Assembly (NCBI GenBank): GCA_002050165.1
Contig: MWSW01000008.1
Span: 21,934-85,933 of the forward strand
From: Candidatus Tepidiaquacellales bacterium OLB4/UTCHB1
GTDB taxonomy: Bacteria; Bacteroidota; Ignavibacteria; Tepidaquicellales; Tepidaquicellaceae
Length of the DNA stretch: 64,000 nt
Reading direction: 5' to 3'
Shown here: positions 19,352-29,854 of the stretch, one piece after another
Position numbering within the stretch: the stretch's first letter is position 1
Layout: each line of letters starts with the position of its first letter
Position numbers and translations under genes: made by a program
The notes under the pieces: generated by a model
Seen by the model: only the letters and a program-made list of their open reading frames with translations
What the model was told of the DNA's origin: nothing
Databases searched by the model: none

Positions 19352-20113
19352 ATGAGGTACAAGGCAAAATACTTTGCAACAACTTCAAAGTTTTATGACA
19401 CAGTATATGAAAAGCTCAGATCGCCTGTAGATAAAAAATTTTATCTCGAAGAGATTTTAAATTGTGATGGTAAAATTCTTGAAATTGGATGCGGAACGGG
19501 AAGAATTTTTGTTGATGCCCTGAGATCCGGTGCTGATATCTACGGTATAGACGCAAGTAGAAACATGATAAAAATTTTAAAACAAAAGATAGAAAAGAAA
19601 GATCACTACAGAGTTTCAGTTGCCGATGCACGGAGAGTTAATTTTGATATGACATTTGACCTTATCATTGCTCCTTTTCGTGTATTTTCTCACATGTTCA
19701 CAATAGCCGACCAACAATCATTTTTGAAGTGTGCAAAATCGGCAATGAATGAAAACGCTAAATTAATAATAGACCTTTTTTATCCGAAGCCAGATTTAAT
19801 CCATCACCCAACTAAAACGTTAATGGATTTTGAAGGTGAGTATAAACCCGGGAAAAAACTCAGGCGATATGTAACCATCGAACCTGATCCAGTTGAACAA
19901 ATCAATAACCTTATAACAGTCTTTGAATGGGATGAAGATAGCGGGATTAAAAAATTCAGGGAAGATTTTTCAATGCGATATTTTTATAAATTTGAAATGA
20001 TTCACTTGTTGAAGTCAAGTGGTTTAAAAGTAAACGAAATTTATGGAGATTTTGAAAGAAATAAATTAGTAAGCGGAAAATGGGAACAGCTATTCATTTG
20101 TTCTCCGGCTTAG
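19352..20113 (+). CDS. Class I SAM-dependent methyltransferase
   Basis: This 253-residue protein has the SAM-binding motif I ILEIGCGTGRI, motif II IYGIDASRNM and a later LIIAPFRVFSHM strand. The fold is clear but the substrate is not; small-molecule O- or N-methylation is plausible. Its 3' end overlaps the convergent MBL gene by 20 bp. Confidence 0.8.
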   Translation: MRYKAKYFATTSKFYDTVYEKLRSPVDKKFYLEEILNCDGKILEIGCGTGRIFVDALRSGADIYGIDASRNMIKILKQKIEKKDHYRVSVADARRVNFDMTFDLIIAPFRVFSHMFTIADQQSFLKCAKSAMNENAKLIIDLFYPKPDLIHHPTKTLMDFEGEYKPGKKLRRYVTIEPDPVEQINNLITVFEWDEDSGIKKFREDFSMRYFYKFEMIHLLKSSGLKVNEIYGDFERNKLVSGKWEQLFICSPA

Positions 20114-21131
20114 GTTTATCATCCATAAATTTGAAAATAAATTGCTCACCTTCATCGAGTATTATAGTTCTTTCCGAGTAAGACTGTTTATTTGTTGATC
20201 CGGATTGGAGTGACGCGTCGTTTATCAATTGCTTCAATGCATAGAGTGGGATATCCGGATCGCGCCTGTAACTAATCGAACCGTAATGTACCGGAATCAT
20301 GTAATCAGCCTTCAGGTCATCCAATAGCAATAGAGCACCAAACGGGGTAACGTGTGTAAAGTTTGTAAGCAATTCGCAATCCCTGCATGGCCCGATAGGC
20401 ATTAAGACGAGATCTATATCGAACATATTTCCAAGACTTTTATACGCGACACTATCGTATGCGGTATCACCAGGATAAAAAACGGTGAGGTCATTATACT
20501 CAATAATGAAACCGGTACAACCCGGCAAATTCCACAAATAACTATCGAAGCCATATCTTCCTCCGAAATGCAACGCGTAAACAGTTGTAACTTTTAAACC
20601 GTCAAAAATTTTTGATTCGCCAACAAACCCCGCTGAATACGAATTACCTGTTTTCATTCTTATCATATCGAGGTTTGGGTAATCTGGCAGGAATTCTTCA
20701 GCTCCCTGAGGAAAGATTAACGTTGCACCCGGAAAAAGTTCATTCAAATCGCCAATAGATTTCAAACTCATGTGATCCATATGTGCATGTGAAACGAGAA
20801 TATGATCCAGCCTGGAAATATTTTTCATATCAAGGCCGGCTTCGGTTTTTCTCATCATGACTACACCGATTGCATCCTCAAATACAGGATCCAAAAGTAA
20901 AACTTTATCTTCCATCTGAAGCAAAACAGTGGAGTGTCCAACCCAAAGGGCGGATAATTTCACATCATCCCTAACCGGATTAGTGATTTTATTTTTTACA
21001 ACCTTTGGATTTGAAAATATTGCATCGTTCATATTTTCAATACCGATTGAAAGCAGACCGCAACCGGATAGAATAGTCAATAACATTAGATAAAGCACTA
21101 AGATTTTTTTCTTAAGAAAGTTCATTCCCAA
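20094..21131 (-). CDS. MBL-fold metallo-hydrolase lipoprotein
   Basis: This 345-residue protein starts with a lipoprotein signal (hydrophobic stretch ending LSGC). A metallo-beta-lactamase fold follows, with VGHSTVLLQ, the SHAHMDHMSL metal motif (HxHxDH), FYPGDTAYD and a late His in IPVHYGS. This architecture is that of the NAPE-PLD/UlaG-like branch, which hydrolyses phospholipids or cyclic phosphoesters. It is the second gene of a pair, 2 bp after an outer-membrane protein gene. The start could also be the Met two codons downstream. Confidence 0.8.
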   Translation of the reverse strand: MGMNFLKKKILVLYLMLLTILSGCGLLSIGIENMNDAIFSNPKVVKNKITNPVRDDVKLSALWVGHSTVLLQMEDKVLLLDPVFEDAIGVVMMRKTEAGLDMKNISRLDHILVSHAHMDHMSLKSIGDLNELFPGATLIFPQGAEEFLPDYPNLDMIRMKTGNSYSAGFVGESKIFDGLKVTTVYALHFGGRYGFDSYLWNLPGCTGFIIEYNDLTVFYPGDTAYDSVAYKSLGNMFDIDLVLMPIGPCRDCELLTNFTHVTPFGALLLLDDLKADYMIPVHYGSISYRRDPDIPLYALKQLINDASLQSGSTNKQSYSERTIILDEGEQFIFKFMDDKPKPENK

Positions 21132-21133
21132 AA

Positions 21134-21754
21134 TTAGAAGAATTTAAAATAAAGACCGACATTATATCTCGAACGTTCGTCGAGATTATAATTCAACTGC
21201 AGGCCGAATATACCGTATAGCGCATAAATACCTCCCTCGAATCCAAAGTATCCGTTTTTCTCAGACATTTCCGAATCCCTGAAAGTATATTTTGCTCCGA
21301 TAGAAGCAGCGAAAGTTTCACCGTAATTTTTTACAGGAACGAAAATTCTTGAACCGATTCCTAAGCCAAACCTGTTAAGATCTGCGTTTTTAAAACCCGC
21401 AGTTGCCCATTCAGGCTGTACAAATAATTCTATTGATCCCGTAAACCTCCTGACCGGGTTAACCATAAAAAACTGTACGTCGGATACGTATTTATTCGCG
21501 TTGAATGAAATATTAACTGGAGTAACATTCCACCTCAGGCCAAATTGTAATCTGCTATCCGATTCACCGGCATCTTCGGTATAAACCGGAACAGGCAAAG
21601 CCTGAAATATTGCCCAACTTATCCACTTTGCTTTCGTATTTTCAGTATTAGTTGTTGCGTCCGGTTTTGGAATACTTATCTGTGAAACAACCGCTGACAC
21701 CGGTATTAACAGAACAAATAATACTATAATATTTTTTCTAAAGTGTTGTTGCAT
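21134..21754 (-). CDS. Predicted outer-membrane beta-barrel protein
   Basis: This 206-residue protein has a signal peptide (cleavage near VVSQ). The mature chain alternates polar and hydrophobic residues in amphipathic strands (RLQFGLRWNVTP, FGLGIGSRIFVPV, FAASIGAKYTF, YNVGLYFKFF) and ends in Phe, typical of outer-membrane barrels. No family recognised. It is cotranscribed with the MBL lipoprotein downstream. Confidence 0.55.
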   Translation of the reverse strand: MQQHFRKNIIVLFVLLIPVSAVVSQISIPKPDATTNTENTKAKWISWAIFQALPVPVYTEDAGESDSRLQFGLRWNVTPVNISFNANKYVSDVQFFMVNPVRRFTGSIELFVQPEWATAGFKNADLNRFGLGIGSRIFVPVKNYGETFAASIGAKYTFRDSEMSEKNGYFGFEGGIYALYGIFGLQLNYNLDERSRYNVGLYFKFF

Positions 21755-21875
21755 ATTTAAATGAAAATGAACCCAAACACAAAAAAGTTTCTTTGAAAAA
21801 TGAAAGTGAATTTCTATCGTAAAAAGATATACGTAAGTTTATAACCCCATTATTAAAATTAAACATATACCAAAA

Positions 21876-23570
21876 TTGAAATTTTCTCAATTCGATTATA
21901 AGCGTCCATCAATTGAAGTTATCAGATTGCAATTTGAAGAACTGATTGATGATTTCAATAAAGCCGATACAGTTCGGAGACAGGAAGAAATTATCTTAAA
22001 GATAAACTCAATTAGAATAGAATTTGAATCAATGATGAATATAGCCTTTATTAGATATTCAATTAATACGGCAGACGTTAACAATGAAAAAGAGCAGGAT
22101 TATTTCGATGAAATTTCTCCGGAATATCGAGAGCTTGTATCAAAGTTTTACCAATCGCTTGATGCTTCACCTCATAAATCAGGATTGATAAAAAGGTTCG
22201 GGAGTCAGTTATTTGATGTTGCACGTTCAGTTGTAAAAACCATAAGTCCGAATATCGTCAACGACCTTAAAAAGGAAAACCATTTATCGAATCGCTACAT
22301 GAAACTTAAAGCAAGCGCAAAGATAAATTTCAATAACAGCGATTTGAGCTTACCGGAACTTGAACCATTCATGGAATCTCAGGATAGGGAAATCCGGCAT
22401 GGAGCGTTCAACGCTTATTGGGGATTTTTCGCTTCGAAAGCCGATGAACTTGATAACATATTTGATAATTTGGTGAAACTTAGAACGAATATGGCGAAGG
22501 TGCTCGGTTATGAAAATTTTATCGGACTTGGTTATGCACGGATGCGCAGGATTGATTACGATGCTGAAATGGTGGATAAATTCAGACAAAAGATTAAAAA
22601 ATACGTTGTACCTGTTATAACTAAATTGAGACAGCGTCAGGCAAAACGTATCGGACTTGATAATCTGAAAGTCTATGACCTTTTCCTGATGTTTAAATCG
22701 GGGAACGCAAATCCAAAAGGTAATCCTGAATGGATCGTGGCGCAGGGTGAGAAAATGTATAAGGAATTATCACCACAAACCGGAGAGTTTTTTGACTTCA
22801 TGACAAATAACGAACTCATGGATTTATACTCACGAAAAGGTAAGGCTGATATGGGATACTGTGAATATATTCCTAAATACCAATCACCTTTTATTTTTGC
22901 AAACATGAACAAAACGGATGATGACATTACAGTATTGACGCACGAAGCCGGCCATGCATTCCAATCATACATGAGCAGACATTTTGAGTTGAAAGAATAC
23001 ACAGAACCGACGATGGAGTCTGCCGAAATACATTCAATGAGCATGGAGTTTATTACATGGAAATGGATGGATTATTTTTTTGGTAAAGATTCCGAAAAGT
23101 TCAGATTCTCTCACCTTAGCAATGCGTTGTCATTTTTACCTTATGGTGTACTGGTTGACGATTTCCAACACTGGGTTTATGCAAATCCGGACGCATCGCC
23201 GTCAGAAAGGAAATCTAAATGGCGGGAAATGGAAAAAGAGTACATGCCACACCTCGATTATGATGGAAACGAGTTTCTTGAATCCGGCGGCAGATGGCAG
23301 AAACAAGGGCATATTTACGAGATGCCGTTCTATTATATTGATTACGCTTTGGCACAAATATGTGCATTACAGTTCCGCAGCAAAATAGAAACCAACTTCG
23401 ACCAAACATTAAACGATTATATTAAACTCTGTAAAGCAGGAGGAAGTAAGCCGTTCCTTCAGTTAGTCGAATTGGCAGGTTTAAAATCTCCGTTTGATGA
23501 TAACGTTATTGAGTCGTGTGTGGAAGCTTCAGAGAAATGGTTGGACGAAATTGATGACTCAAAGTTTTAA
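21876..23570 (+). CDS. M3 family oligoendopeptidase
   Basis: This 564-residue cytoplasmic metallopeptidase has the zinc site His356-Glu357-Ala-Gly-His360, followed downstream by EPTMESAEIHSMSME, which supplies the third ligand Glu. The length and the C-terminal YYIDYALAQICALQF match oligoendopeptidase F-type enzymes. It would degrade short peptides. The start is TTG, and the frame has no better upstream start. It is a single gene. Confidence 0.9.
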   Translation: MKFSQFDYKRPSIEVIRLQFEELIDDFNKADTVRRQEEIILKINSIRIEFESMMNIAFIRYSINTADVNNEKEQDYFDEISPEYRELVSKFYQSLDASPHKSGLIKRFGSQLFDVARSVVKTISPNIVNDLKKENHLSNRYMKLKASAKINFNNSDLSLPELEPFMESQDREIRHGAFNAYWGFFASKADELDNIFDNLVKLRTNMAKVLGYENFIGLGYARMRRIDYDAEMVDKFRQKIKKYVVPVITKLRQRQAKRIGLDNLKVYDLFLMFKSGNANPKGNPEWIVAQGEKMYKELSPQTGEFFDFMTNNELMDLYSRKGKADMGYCEYIPKYQSPFIFANMNKTDDDITVLTHEAGHAFQSYMSRHFELKEYTEPTMESAEIHSMSMEFITWKWMDYFFGKDSEKFRFSHLSNALSFLPYGVLVDDFQHWVYANPDASPSERKSKWREMEKEYMPHLDYDGNEFLESGGRWQKQGHIYEMPFYYIDYALAQICALQFRSKIETNFDQTLNDYIKLCKAGGSKPFLQLVELAGLKSPFDDNVIESCVEASEKWLDEIDDSKF

Positions 23571-23633
23571 TTCATTCTGATTGATTATGACTTATCATTG
23601 AGGTTATGTCCGAAAAACAAATCTTCGGGAATT

Positions 23634-25631
23634 TTATTTTATATACAACATTGGCTTTGAATCAGAAAACGCTTCGAAACCGGTATCCTCCGGTACAGCG
23701 TTGATATTGCAAATGTACAAACCTGAAGCCAGACCTGTTGCATCAAATGTTGTTTCATGTCTCCCCTCCCGTAGTTTTTCGTTAACAAGTGTACGAATAT
23801 GTTTACCGAGCGCATCGTAAACCGTAATAGTAACATTTGAAACTCTTCCAAGTTCAAATATTATTGTAGTCGCCGGGTTGAATGGATTAGGGTAATTCTG
23901 TTCCAGACGGAAGCTTACCGGTAAGTCGAAAATATTACCGTGTACTTCTTTTAGTATTTTATTGTCAGGGTCAACAATTATTGATTGTGGTTTTCCGGGA
24001 AGCGTAAAATTGAAAATCTGCAACTGGCTGTTATTGAAAAATTTCATGAGCGTATCTACTAAATCAGTTTTTATTTGGATCTCAATCGGCATTGTGAAAA
24101 ACTGTGGATTTGAATTCACCGGTTGTGTAATTGTTAGGTCAATTTCATAATTAACCCCCTGAGTATTTTTGAAAGACCAATCAACATTGTATTTCGGGTA
24201 GTTCTCTCCGTAAATCCATTGACTGAAAAAATAATCTAGATTCATTCCGGAAACACTATCACATATTTGTTGAAAATCGGATGTAACAACAGTTTTATAT
24301 GCAAATCGTGGATCGTTTGCATAAGCATGAAGTATGTCAAAGAAAACCTGATTGCCGACGATACCTCGCAACATGTGAAGAACAACCCCACCTTTTGCAT
24401 AAGTTCTGAACGGATTGAAGATATTCTCAACGGAGGATACATCGTGAACGTATATAGTCCCGGTTGCTCGTTTTGCATCCACCATAATTCTGTCAATAAA
24501 GTTGCGATAGTAAATATCACCATAGCTAAATTCCTGCCATAGAGCTTCACCGTAAGTTGCAAATCCTTCGTTCAACCAGATATTGTTCCAGTCAGCACAC
24601 GTAAGCTTATCGCCGAACCATTGGTGTACAAGTTCGTGAGCGATAATTCCGTCATACCATGCGCCCATTGAAGAAATTGTCTGATGTTCCATTCCTGCCA
24701 GGATACCGAACTCCACGTGTCCGTATTTCTCCTTATAGAACGGATAGATTCCAAATAATCCGGAGTAAAAGTCCAGCATTGGAATAGTTTTATCCAATTG
24801 CGGTATTAATTCCTGCAAGTGTTGCGGATAGATATAATTTTTAACCGGCATCAAATTGTTTGATGAATAATTCCAGAATTGGTCATAAAGTGCATAATCA
24901 GAAACAGCAATTGAGATAAGGTAAGGAGCAATCGGATAAGAATTTCTCCACATAAAAGTTCGGGTTCCATTATTGTTATACCTGATATAGTAAAGATCTC
25001 CGTTTGAGACACCGGATAAGTTATAGTTATGGGCTTCTGTTGTCAGCCACACTTCTGATGAATCAGCTTTATCGCCGGGAGTATCTTTGCATGGCCACCA
25101 GTCTTTTGCGCCGAAAGGCTGACTTAGCGTATAAATCGAAGGCTCACCTTCATTAGTTCCAAAAGTAAAACTTCCGTAACCGGTCGGATCGGGAACGCCA
25201 TTATAGTAAACTGTTAAACTTGCTATATCTCCTTTTGAGAATGGTGAGTTAAAAAAAATTTTTAATTTGTCATTGGAATGAAGAAAATTCAACGGCAGAC
25301 TTTCAAATATTACTGAATCAACTGACATATTTGAAGAGAAATCAAGATAGAAACTGTTAATTCCCGATTGAACAATCCGATAAGTTCCTGTTACTGCGCC
25401 GATCAACAGGTTCGGGGAAATTTTAATCTCCAGATCTAGAAAATAATAAACTGCGTCAATTGAGATATCGCCCGGATAATCTGAAACAGAATTCAGATTT
25501 AAACTTAGTTGATTTTTGCGGGAACATAACTCGTATCCCACTTGAACCTGAGCATCAACAGATGAGATAAAAAGGAAAATTATAACCAGAGTTAAAATGA
25601 AATTATTCCTGAATTGTAAACTTATTTTCAT
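23634..25631 (-). CDS. Secreted M1 family aminopeptidase with T9SS sorting domain
   Basis: This 665-residue protein has a signal peptide (cleavage near VDAQ). The M1 core has AGMEHQ as the substrate-binding GxMEN variant and the zinc motif H332-E-L-V-H336 with the third ligand Glu355 in NEGFATYGE. The chain ends in a sorting domain that begins NYPNPFNPA near residue 580, so export by the type IX system is predicted. The last residues (DSKPMLYIK) differ from the usual KxMxLLK ending. It stands alone, diverging from the DUF4175-type gene. Confidence 0.9.
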   Translation of the reverse strand: MKISLQFRNNFILTLVIIFLFISSVDAQVQVGYELCSRKNQLSLNLNSVSDYPGDISIDAVYYFLDLEIKISPNLLIGAVTGTYRIVQSGINSFYLDFSSNMSVDSVIFESLPLNFLHSNDKLKIFFNSPFSKGDIASLTVYYNGVPDPTGYGSFTFGTNEGEPSIYTLSQPFGAKDWWPCKDTPGDKADSSEVWLTTEAHNYNLSGVSNGDLYYIRYNNNGTRTFMWRNSYPIAPYLISIAVSDYALYDQFWNYSSNNLMPVKNYIYPQHLQELIPQLDKTIPMLDFYSGLFGIYPFYKEKYGHVEFGILAGMEHQTISSMGAWYDGIIAHELVHQWFGDKLTCADWNNIWLNEGFATYGEALWQEFSYGDIYYRNFIDRIMVDAKRATGTIYVHDVSSVENIFNPFRTYAKGGVVLHMLRGIVGNQVFFDILHAYANDPRFAYKTVVTSDFQQICDSVSGMNLDYFFSQWIYGENYPKYNVDWSFKNTQGVNYEIDLTITQPVNSNPQFFTMPIEIQIKTDLVDTLMKFFNNSQLQIFNFTLPGKPQSIIVDPDNKILKEVHGNIFDLPVSFRLEQNYPNPFNPATTIIFELGRVSNVTITVYDALGKHIRTLVNEKLREGRHETTFDATGLASGLYICNINAVPEDTGFEAFSDSKPMLYIK

Positions 25632-25741
25632 TTATCTCAGTTTAAAATTGTTGTCCACAATTACGGTATATCTTGAAATCATATTTGTTCTTCGGTAAGT
25701 TAATAATTGAAACAATTAAAGTAATCAACGGTTAATTTAAT

Positions 25742-28700
25742 ATGTCGTCAATAATCACCGGTTCTGAAATCATATATAATCGTTTCGTTTCGAAACTGGG
25801 TAATGTATATAAACGGGAAGCCGTATATTATCTGACGAAAAACCTTTTATGGTTTTTTATTTCCATTGTTGCGCTCTTTATAGTTCTTCTCATTCTTGAA
25901 GCTGTTTATAACTTCAGCAGTTCATTGCGAACATCAATATTTTATTTTTCTCTTTCCGCTTTTATCACAACCGGGCTGATGATAGTTGGTGAATTCTTAT
26001 TTAAAATACTTCGAATATTAAAATCTTTCAATCCGATTGAATATTCGGCAAAGGTAGGGAATAAAATTCCGGATGTAAAAGATGTCCTCTGCAACACACT
26101 CTCAATTTATGAAAAGAGCAGATCGGAGAAAATATTTTCCGAAGATCTTATAAAGGCGGATCTTGAACTTGCCGATAAAAAATTCGCACAACGGAATTTG
26201 GGAAGTTTTATAAAATTTTCCTCGTTGAGAAAACAGATATACATTCTTGCCGGTGTATTAGTTACAATTGTTACTTTATTTATAATATTTCCGTCTCAAC
26301 TCAGCGGTGCTCTTAACAGATATATCAATCATGGTTTCGAATTTCTTCCGGAAAATCTCGGAGTAAGGTTTAATCTTTCACCGGGAAATATTGAGATACC
26401 AAAAGGCGATAACGTAACGGTAAATATTTTCGTTACATCAAACGATCCGGAATTTGAATTTGATAATATTGATCTCTATGTTTTCGATTTAACGAAGGAT
26501 GGAATGGAACTCCTCAGAGAAAAAGTAGAATGCGAACGTGTTTCAGGAAACAACTTCAGGTTTGAAATTAAAAATATTACCGGGACTTTAAGTTATTATG
26601 CGGACTTCAAGGGAGTTAAATCGGATAAATATACAATAACCGTTTCAGAAAATCCCATAGTTAAAAAGTTTAATATTGCGCTATACCCGCCTGCAATTAC
26701 CGGAATACCATCAAGAGAATTAGCTGAAAATATCGGTGACGTTACCGTTCCGGAGGGCAGCAAGGTTTACTTTAAACTTGAATCGAATAAAGAACTTAAA
26801 GAAGCGGGTATAAAAATCAACGATGAAATATTTTATTTCGAAGTCAATTCCCGTTTTGCCGAAGGTAGTGTTGATGTATCCGCCTCGACCGAATATACAT
26901 TTTATCTTAAAGATATTGACGGGAACGGGATAAAAAATCCTCGCAAATATAAATTAACAATTATTGAAGATGAACCGCCGACAGTTACAATTATAGAGCC
27001 TGATGAAACATACCATATAATAAACTCCGCAAGAGAGATACTCATCAGAGGTCGAATTACGGACGATTACGGGTTTTCACGTCTGACGTTGAATTACCGC
27101 AAGACTTTATTAAATACTTCCGCCGGCGGGAAATTTACAGTTGCAAGTATTCCGGTTAAAAATCTGAATGCGACGATTCTCGAAGTGCCTTACATGTGGA
27201 ATTTTTCAAATACACTACCCGGAAAAAATGAACAGATTGAATATTATCTTGAAGTAACCGATAACACCGGGAAATCATCGAGGTCGGGCTCGAAATTTCT
27301 GCAATATAAAAGTATCAGTGAGCTATTGCAAACTACAGAATGGAAAACGCGGGAAATCCAGGCAGATTTATTATCTATTTCACAGGACGCATCAGAGCTT
27401 CAGAAGTTAATGACAGAATCCAAACGCCTCAATAAAACCAACGAAGAACTCGGATTAAACGATCCTCAAAGGCGTCGCCAGATTCAGGAAAGCATAGAAA
27501 ATCTTCAGAACACTTTAAACAATACACAACAAAAGATAAATGAAGCGCTTGACAACCTTGAGAAGAGAAGTCTGTTAAATGAAAAGACATTAAAAGATTA
27601 TATGAAGATGCAGGAATTATTTAACAAAATAAATACACCTGAACTACAGGAATTATTGGAAAAACTCAGAGAGGCATTGAAGAATAATGATCCTGATAAA
27701 GCAAGGGACCTCATGCAACAATTTAATTTTGACGAGGAACAATTCAGGAAAAATCTTGAAAAGGTAATGGAGATAATGAAAAAAATTGAGAACCTGCAAA
27801 AATTCGGTGAGCTTACACAAAAGTTAGATGAAATAACATCGAAGCAGGAAGAGCTTCTCGATGAAACACGTTTAACGAATGAAAAGGATAAGCAAAATCA
27901 TGAGGAACTTTCCAATCGGCAGGATATGCTTAAGGACGACTTGTCAGATTTCAAAGAAGGGCTTAAAGAGTTAATAGATGAAATGAGGAAAATGGAAAAT
28001 GAAATGAACCCGGATGATTTAGAAAAGTTACTGAAACAACTCCAGCAAATGAAAACAGATCAAAAGATGATGCAATCCAGCGAACAGCTACAACAAAATC
28101 AAAAGGAGAGTTCCGAGCAAACACAACAGGAGATCATGGATGATTTGGATAAACTCAATCAAGATATGCAGGATGCACTTGAAAGCGCTATGCAAATGCA
28201 GAATTCCGGCGGTAAGATGATGCAAAAGCTTAATGAGATTAAGCAAAACATAGAGAAGTTAAGCAAAGACCAACAACACTTAAAAGAGAAGACCGGTGAA
28301 ACTCAAGAGAACAACAAAGCTGATATGCAAAGCCGTAGCACTGAACAACAACAATTGCAGCAGAGGCTATCGGAAAATATAAATGAATTATTAAATAACG
28401 CAGGGGATATGGTATCGCCGGAACTTGGAAAAGAGCTTGGTGATGCATACAATGAAATGGGGGAAGCAGGTGATAACATTAAGAGAGGTGATAAATCCGG
28501 AGCAACGGAACAGCAGGGAGAAGCGAAGGAATCTCTTGATAATGCAGCGAAAATGTTGGGAGACATGATTAGCCAGTTGCAACAACAAGGTAAGAACGGA
28601 AAAAATGGAAAAGGCAGTAAAGGCAGAATGGGGCAGCTAATGCAACAGCTCGCAGAGATTATTGCGCAACAACAAGGTCTCGCAGGGCAAATGAATCAGT

Positions 28701-29218
28701 TAAGCCAGAACGGAAAGTCAGGTCAAAACGGACAACAGGGGCAACTTACCCAGCAACAAATGCAACAGTTAGATAGGTTGAAACTTGAACAACAAAAGTT
28801 AAGCGAGCAATTGGGTAACTTAAACAAAGAGTTTGAAGAAGAGCGAAAAATGTCCGGTGAAAAACTGCTTGGTAATCTAAATGAAATTCAAAAGCAAATG
28901 CAGGAGGTTGTATCTGAACTTGAAGATTACGATATATCAAAAGAAACAATTGAGCGACAAAATAAAATCATATCGCGAATGTTAGATGCACAACTCTCCC
29001 AGAGAGAAAAAGATTTTGAGCAACGGCGGGAATCAAATCCCGGCAAAAATTTTGTGAGAATATCTCCACCCGAAATTGTTATTCAAGGACCGAATTCCTT
29101 TAATGCTTTCAAAGAAGATTTTTTAAAAATAAAAAGTGAAGGTTACAATCGGGATTACGAAGAGCTGATTATCCGTTACCTAAACGAATTGCGTAAGCAG
29201 GGATATTTCTCCGAATAA
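25742..29218 (+). CDS. DUF4175-type membrane protein with long coiled coil
   Basis: This 1158-residue protein has hydrophobic helices near residues 28-80 and 160-185. An extracytoplasmic beta-rich segment carrying EDEPPTVTIIEPDE follows. The second half is extremely rich in Gln, Glu and Lys and strongly predicted to be coiled coil (for example LKLEQQKLSEQLGNLNKE). The order fits DUF4175 proteins. It is probably anchored in the inner membrane with a long periplasmic rod; function unknown. An intrinsic terminator follows, so it appears to be a single-gene transcript. Confidence 0.65.
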   Translation: MSSIITGSEIIYNRFVSKLGNVYKREAVYYLTKNLLWFFISIVALFIVLLILEAVYNFSSSLRTSIFYFSLSAFITTGLMIVGEFLFKILRILKSFNPIEYSAKVGNKIPDVKDVLCNTLSIYEKSRSEKIFSEDLIKADLELADKKFAQRNLGSFIKFSSLRKQIYILAGVLVTIVTLFIIFPSQLSGALNRYINHGFEFLPENLGVRFNLSPGNIEIPKGDNVTVNIFVTSNDPEFEFDNIDLYVFDLTKDGMELLREKVECERVSGNNFRFEIKNITGTLSYYADFKGVKSDKYTITVSENPIVKKFNIALYPPAITGIPSRELAENIGDVTVPEGSKVYFKLESNKELKEAGIKINDEIFYFEVNSRFAEGSVDVSASTEYTFYLKDIDGNGIKNPRKYKLTIIEDEPPTVTIIEPDETYHIINSAREILIRGRITDDYGFSRLTLNYRKTLLNTSAGGKFTVASIPVKNLNATILEVPYMWNFSNTLPGKNEQIEYYLEVTDNTGKSSRSGSKFLQYKSISELLQTTEWKTREIQADLLSISQDASELQKLMTESKRLNKTNEELGLNDPQRRRQIQESIENLQNTLNNTQQKINEALDNLEKRSLLNEKTLKDYMKMQELFNKINTPELQELLEKLREALKNNDPDKARDLMQQFNFDEEQFRKNLEKVMEIMKKIENLQKFGELTQKLDEITSKQEELLDETRLTNEKDKQNHEELSNRQDMLKDDLSDFKEGLKELIDEMRKMENEMNPDDLEKLLKQLQQMKTDQKMMQSSEQLQQNQKESSEQTQQEIMDDLDKLNQDMQDALESAMQMQNSGGKMMQKLNEIKQNIEKLSKDQQHLKEKTGETQENNKADMQSRSTEQQQLQQRLSENINELLNNAGDMVSPELGKELGDAYNEMGEAGDNIKRGDKSGATEQQGEAKESLDNAAKMLGDMISQLQQQGKNGKNGKGSKGRMGQLMQQLAEIIAQQQGLAGQMNQLSQNGKSGQNGQQGQLTQQQMQQLDRLKLEQQKLSEQLGNLNKEFEEERKMSGEKLLGNLNEIQKQMQEVVSELEDYDISKETIERQNKIISRMLDAQLSQREKDFEQRRESNPGKNFVRISPPEIVIQGPNSFNAFKEDFLKIKSEGYNRDYEELIIRYLNELRKQGYFSE

Positions 29219-29249
29219 AAAAATTATTTGATAGTATTTCAGTTTAACC

Positions 29250-29274
29250 AAACCCGCATAGCCGGGTTTTTTTT
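29250..29274 (+). terminator. Intrinsic terminator
   Basis: The stem AAACCCG / CGGGTTT (29250-29256 and 29263-29269) with a 6-nt loop and a following T-run lies 31 bp after the DUF4175-type gene. Confidence 0.75.
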
Positions 29275-29413
29275 ATTCTTAATTGTGAAACGTTTTATTG
29301 TATTGCGGAAATTTTACAATCAAGGAAATTTCTCTTTGGAAATATATTCCATGTTAGACAATTTACTATAAATCATTTTGGTAAACCTAAAAAATCCATA
29401 AAAGGAGAAAAAA

Positions 29414-29668
29414 ATGGAAAACAAGAAAAAAGAAGCAATTCACAAGGAAACGGTAAAAGCCGGAAGCAAAACCTATTTCCTGAACGTTAAAGAAACACAG
29501 AAAGGAGATCCATACGTTCAAATCGTTGAGTCCACGAAAAAGGACGATTCTTATGTTTACAACTCAATAATGATCTTCGATAATGCAATTCCGGAGTTCA
29601 CTAAAGCTGTTAACAAAATTGCAGGTTTTATAGAAAATCACGCTAATTCGGATACAAAAGCAGCATAA
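29414..29668 (+). CDS. PUR-alpha-like (DUF3276) nucleic-acid-binding protein
   Basis: This 84-residue protein matches the DUF3276/PUR family of Bacteroidota: an ETVKAGSKTYFLNVKET strand pair, YVQIVEST, and a C-terminal helix IPEFTKAVNKIAGFI. A strong AAAGGAG lies 6 bp before the ATG. PUR repeats bind single-stranded DNA and RNA, and in Borrelia a relative acts as a regulator. The gene lies between terminators and is probably a highly expressed monocistronic transcript. Confidence 0.85.
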   Translation: MENKKKEAIHKETVKAGSKTYFLNVKETQKGDPYVQIVESTKKDDSYVYNSIMIFDNAIPEFTKAVNKIAGFIENHANSDTKAA

Positions 29669-29694
29669 CCACAACTTCCACGCAATATCCCCAA

Positions 29695-29734
29695 AAAGAA
29701 CCGGAGTTCGAAAGAACTCCGGTTCTTTCCTTTT
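29695..29734. terminator. Strong intrinsic terminator, bidirectional
   Basis: A perfect 15-bp stem with arms 29695-29709 and 29714-29728 is capped by a GAAA tetraloop. T-rich sequence follows on the plus strand and an A-run precedes it, so it can serve both the PUR gene and the convergent hypothetical gene. Confidence 0.92.
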
Positions 29735-29854
29735 AGAATTGTATGTCAATTTTTATTTACAGAAACCTTTTAAAATTGGCGGGATTCAATTTTGGATATA
29801 TAAATTTTTGATAGTTGTAATCTAATGTGTTGTCATCGACAGAAAAAATCTGTT

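Noticed and set aside
28239..28949. Minus-strand ORFs inside the DUF4175-type gene
   Set aside because: Antisense of Gln/Lys-rich coiled-coil codons; no start signals or homology.
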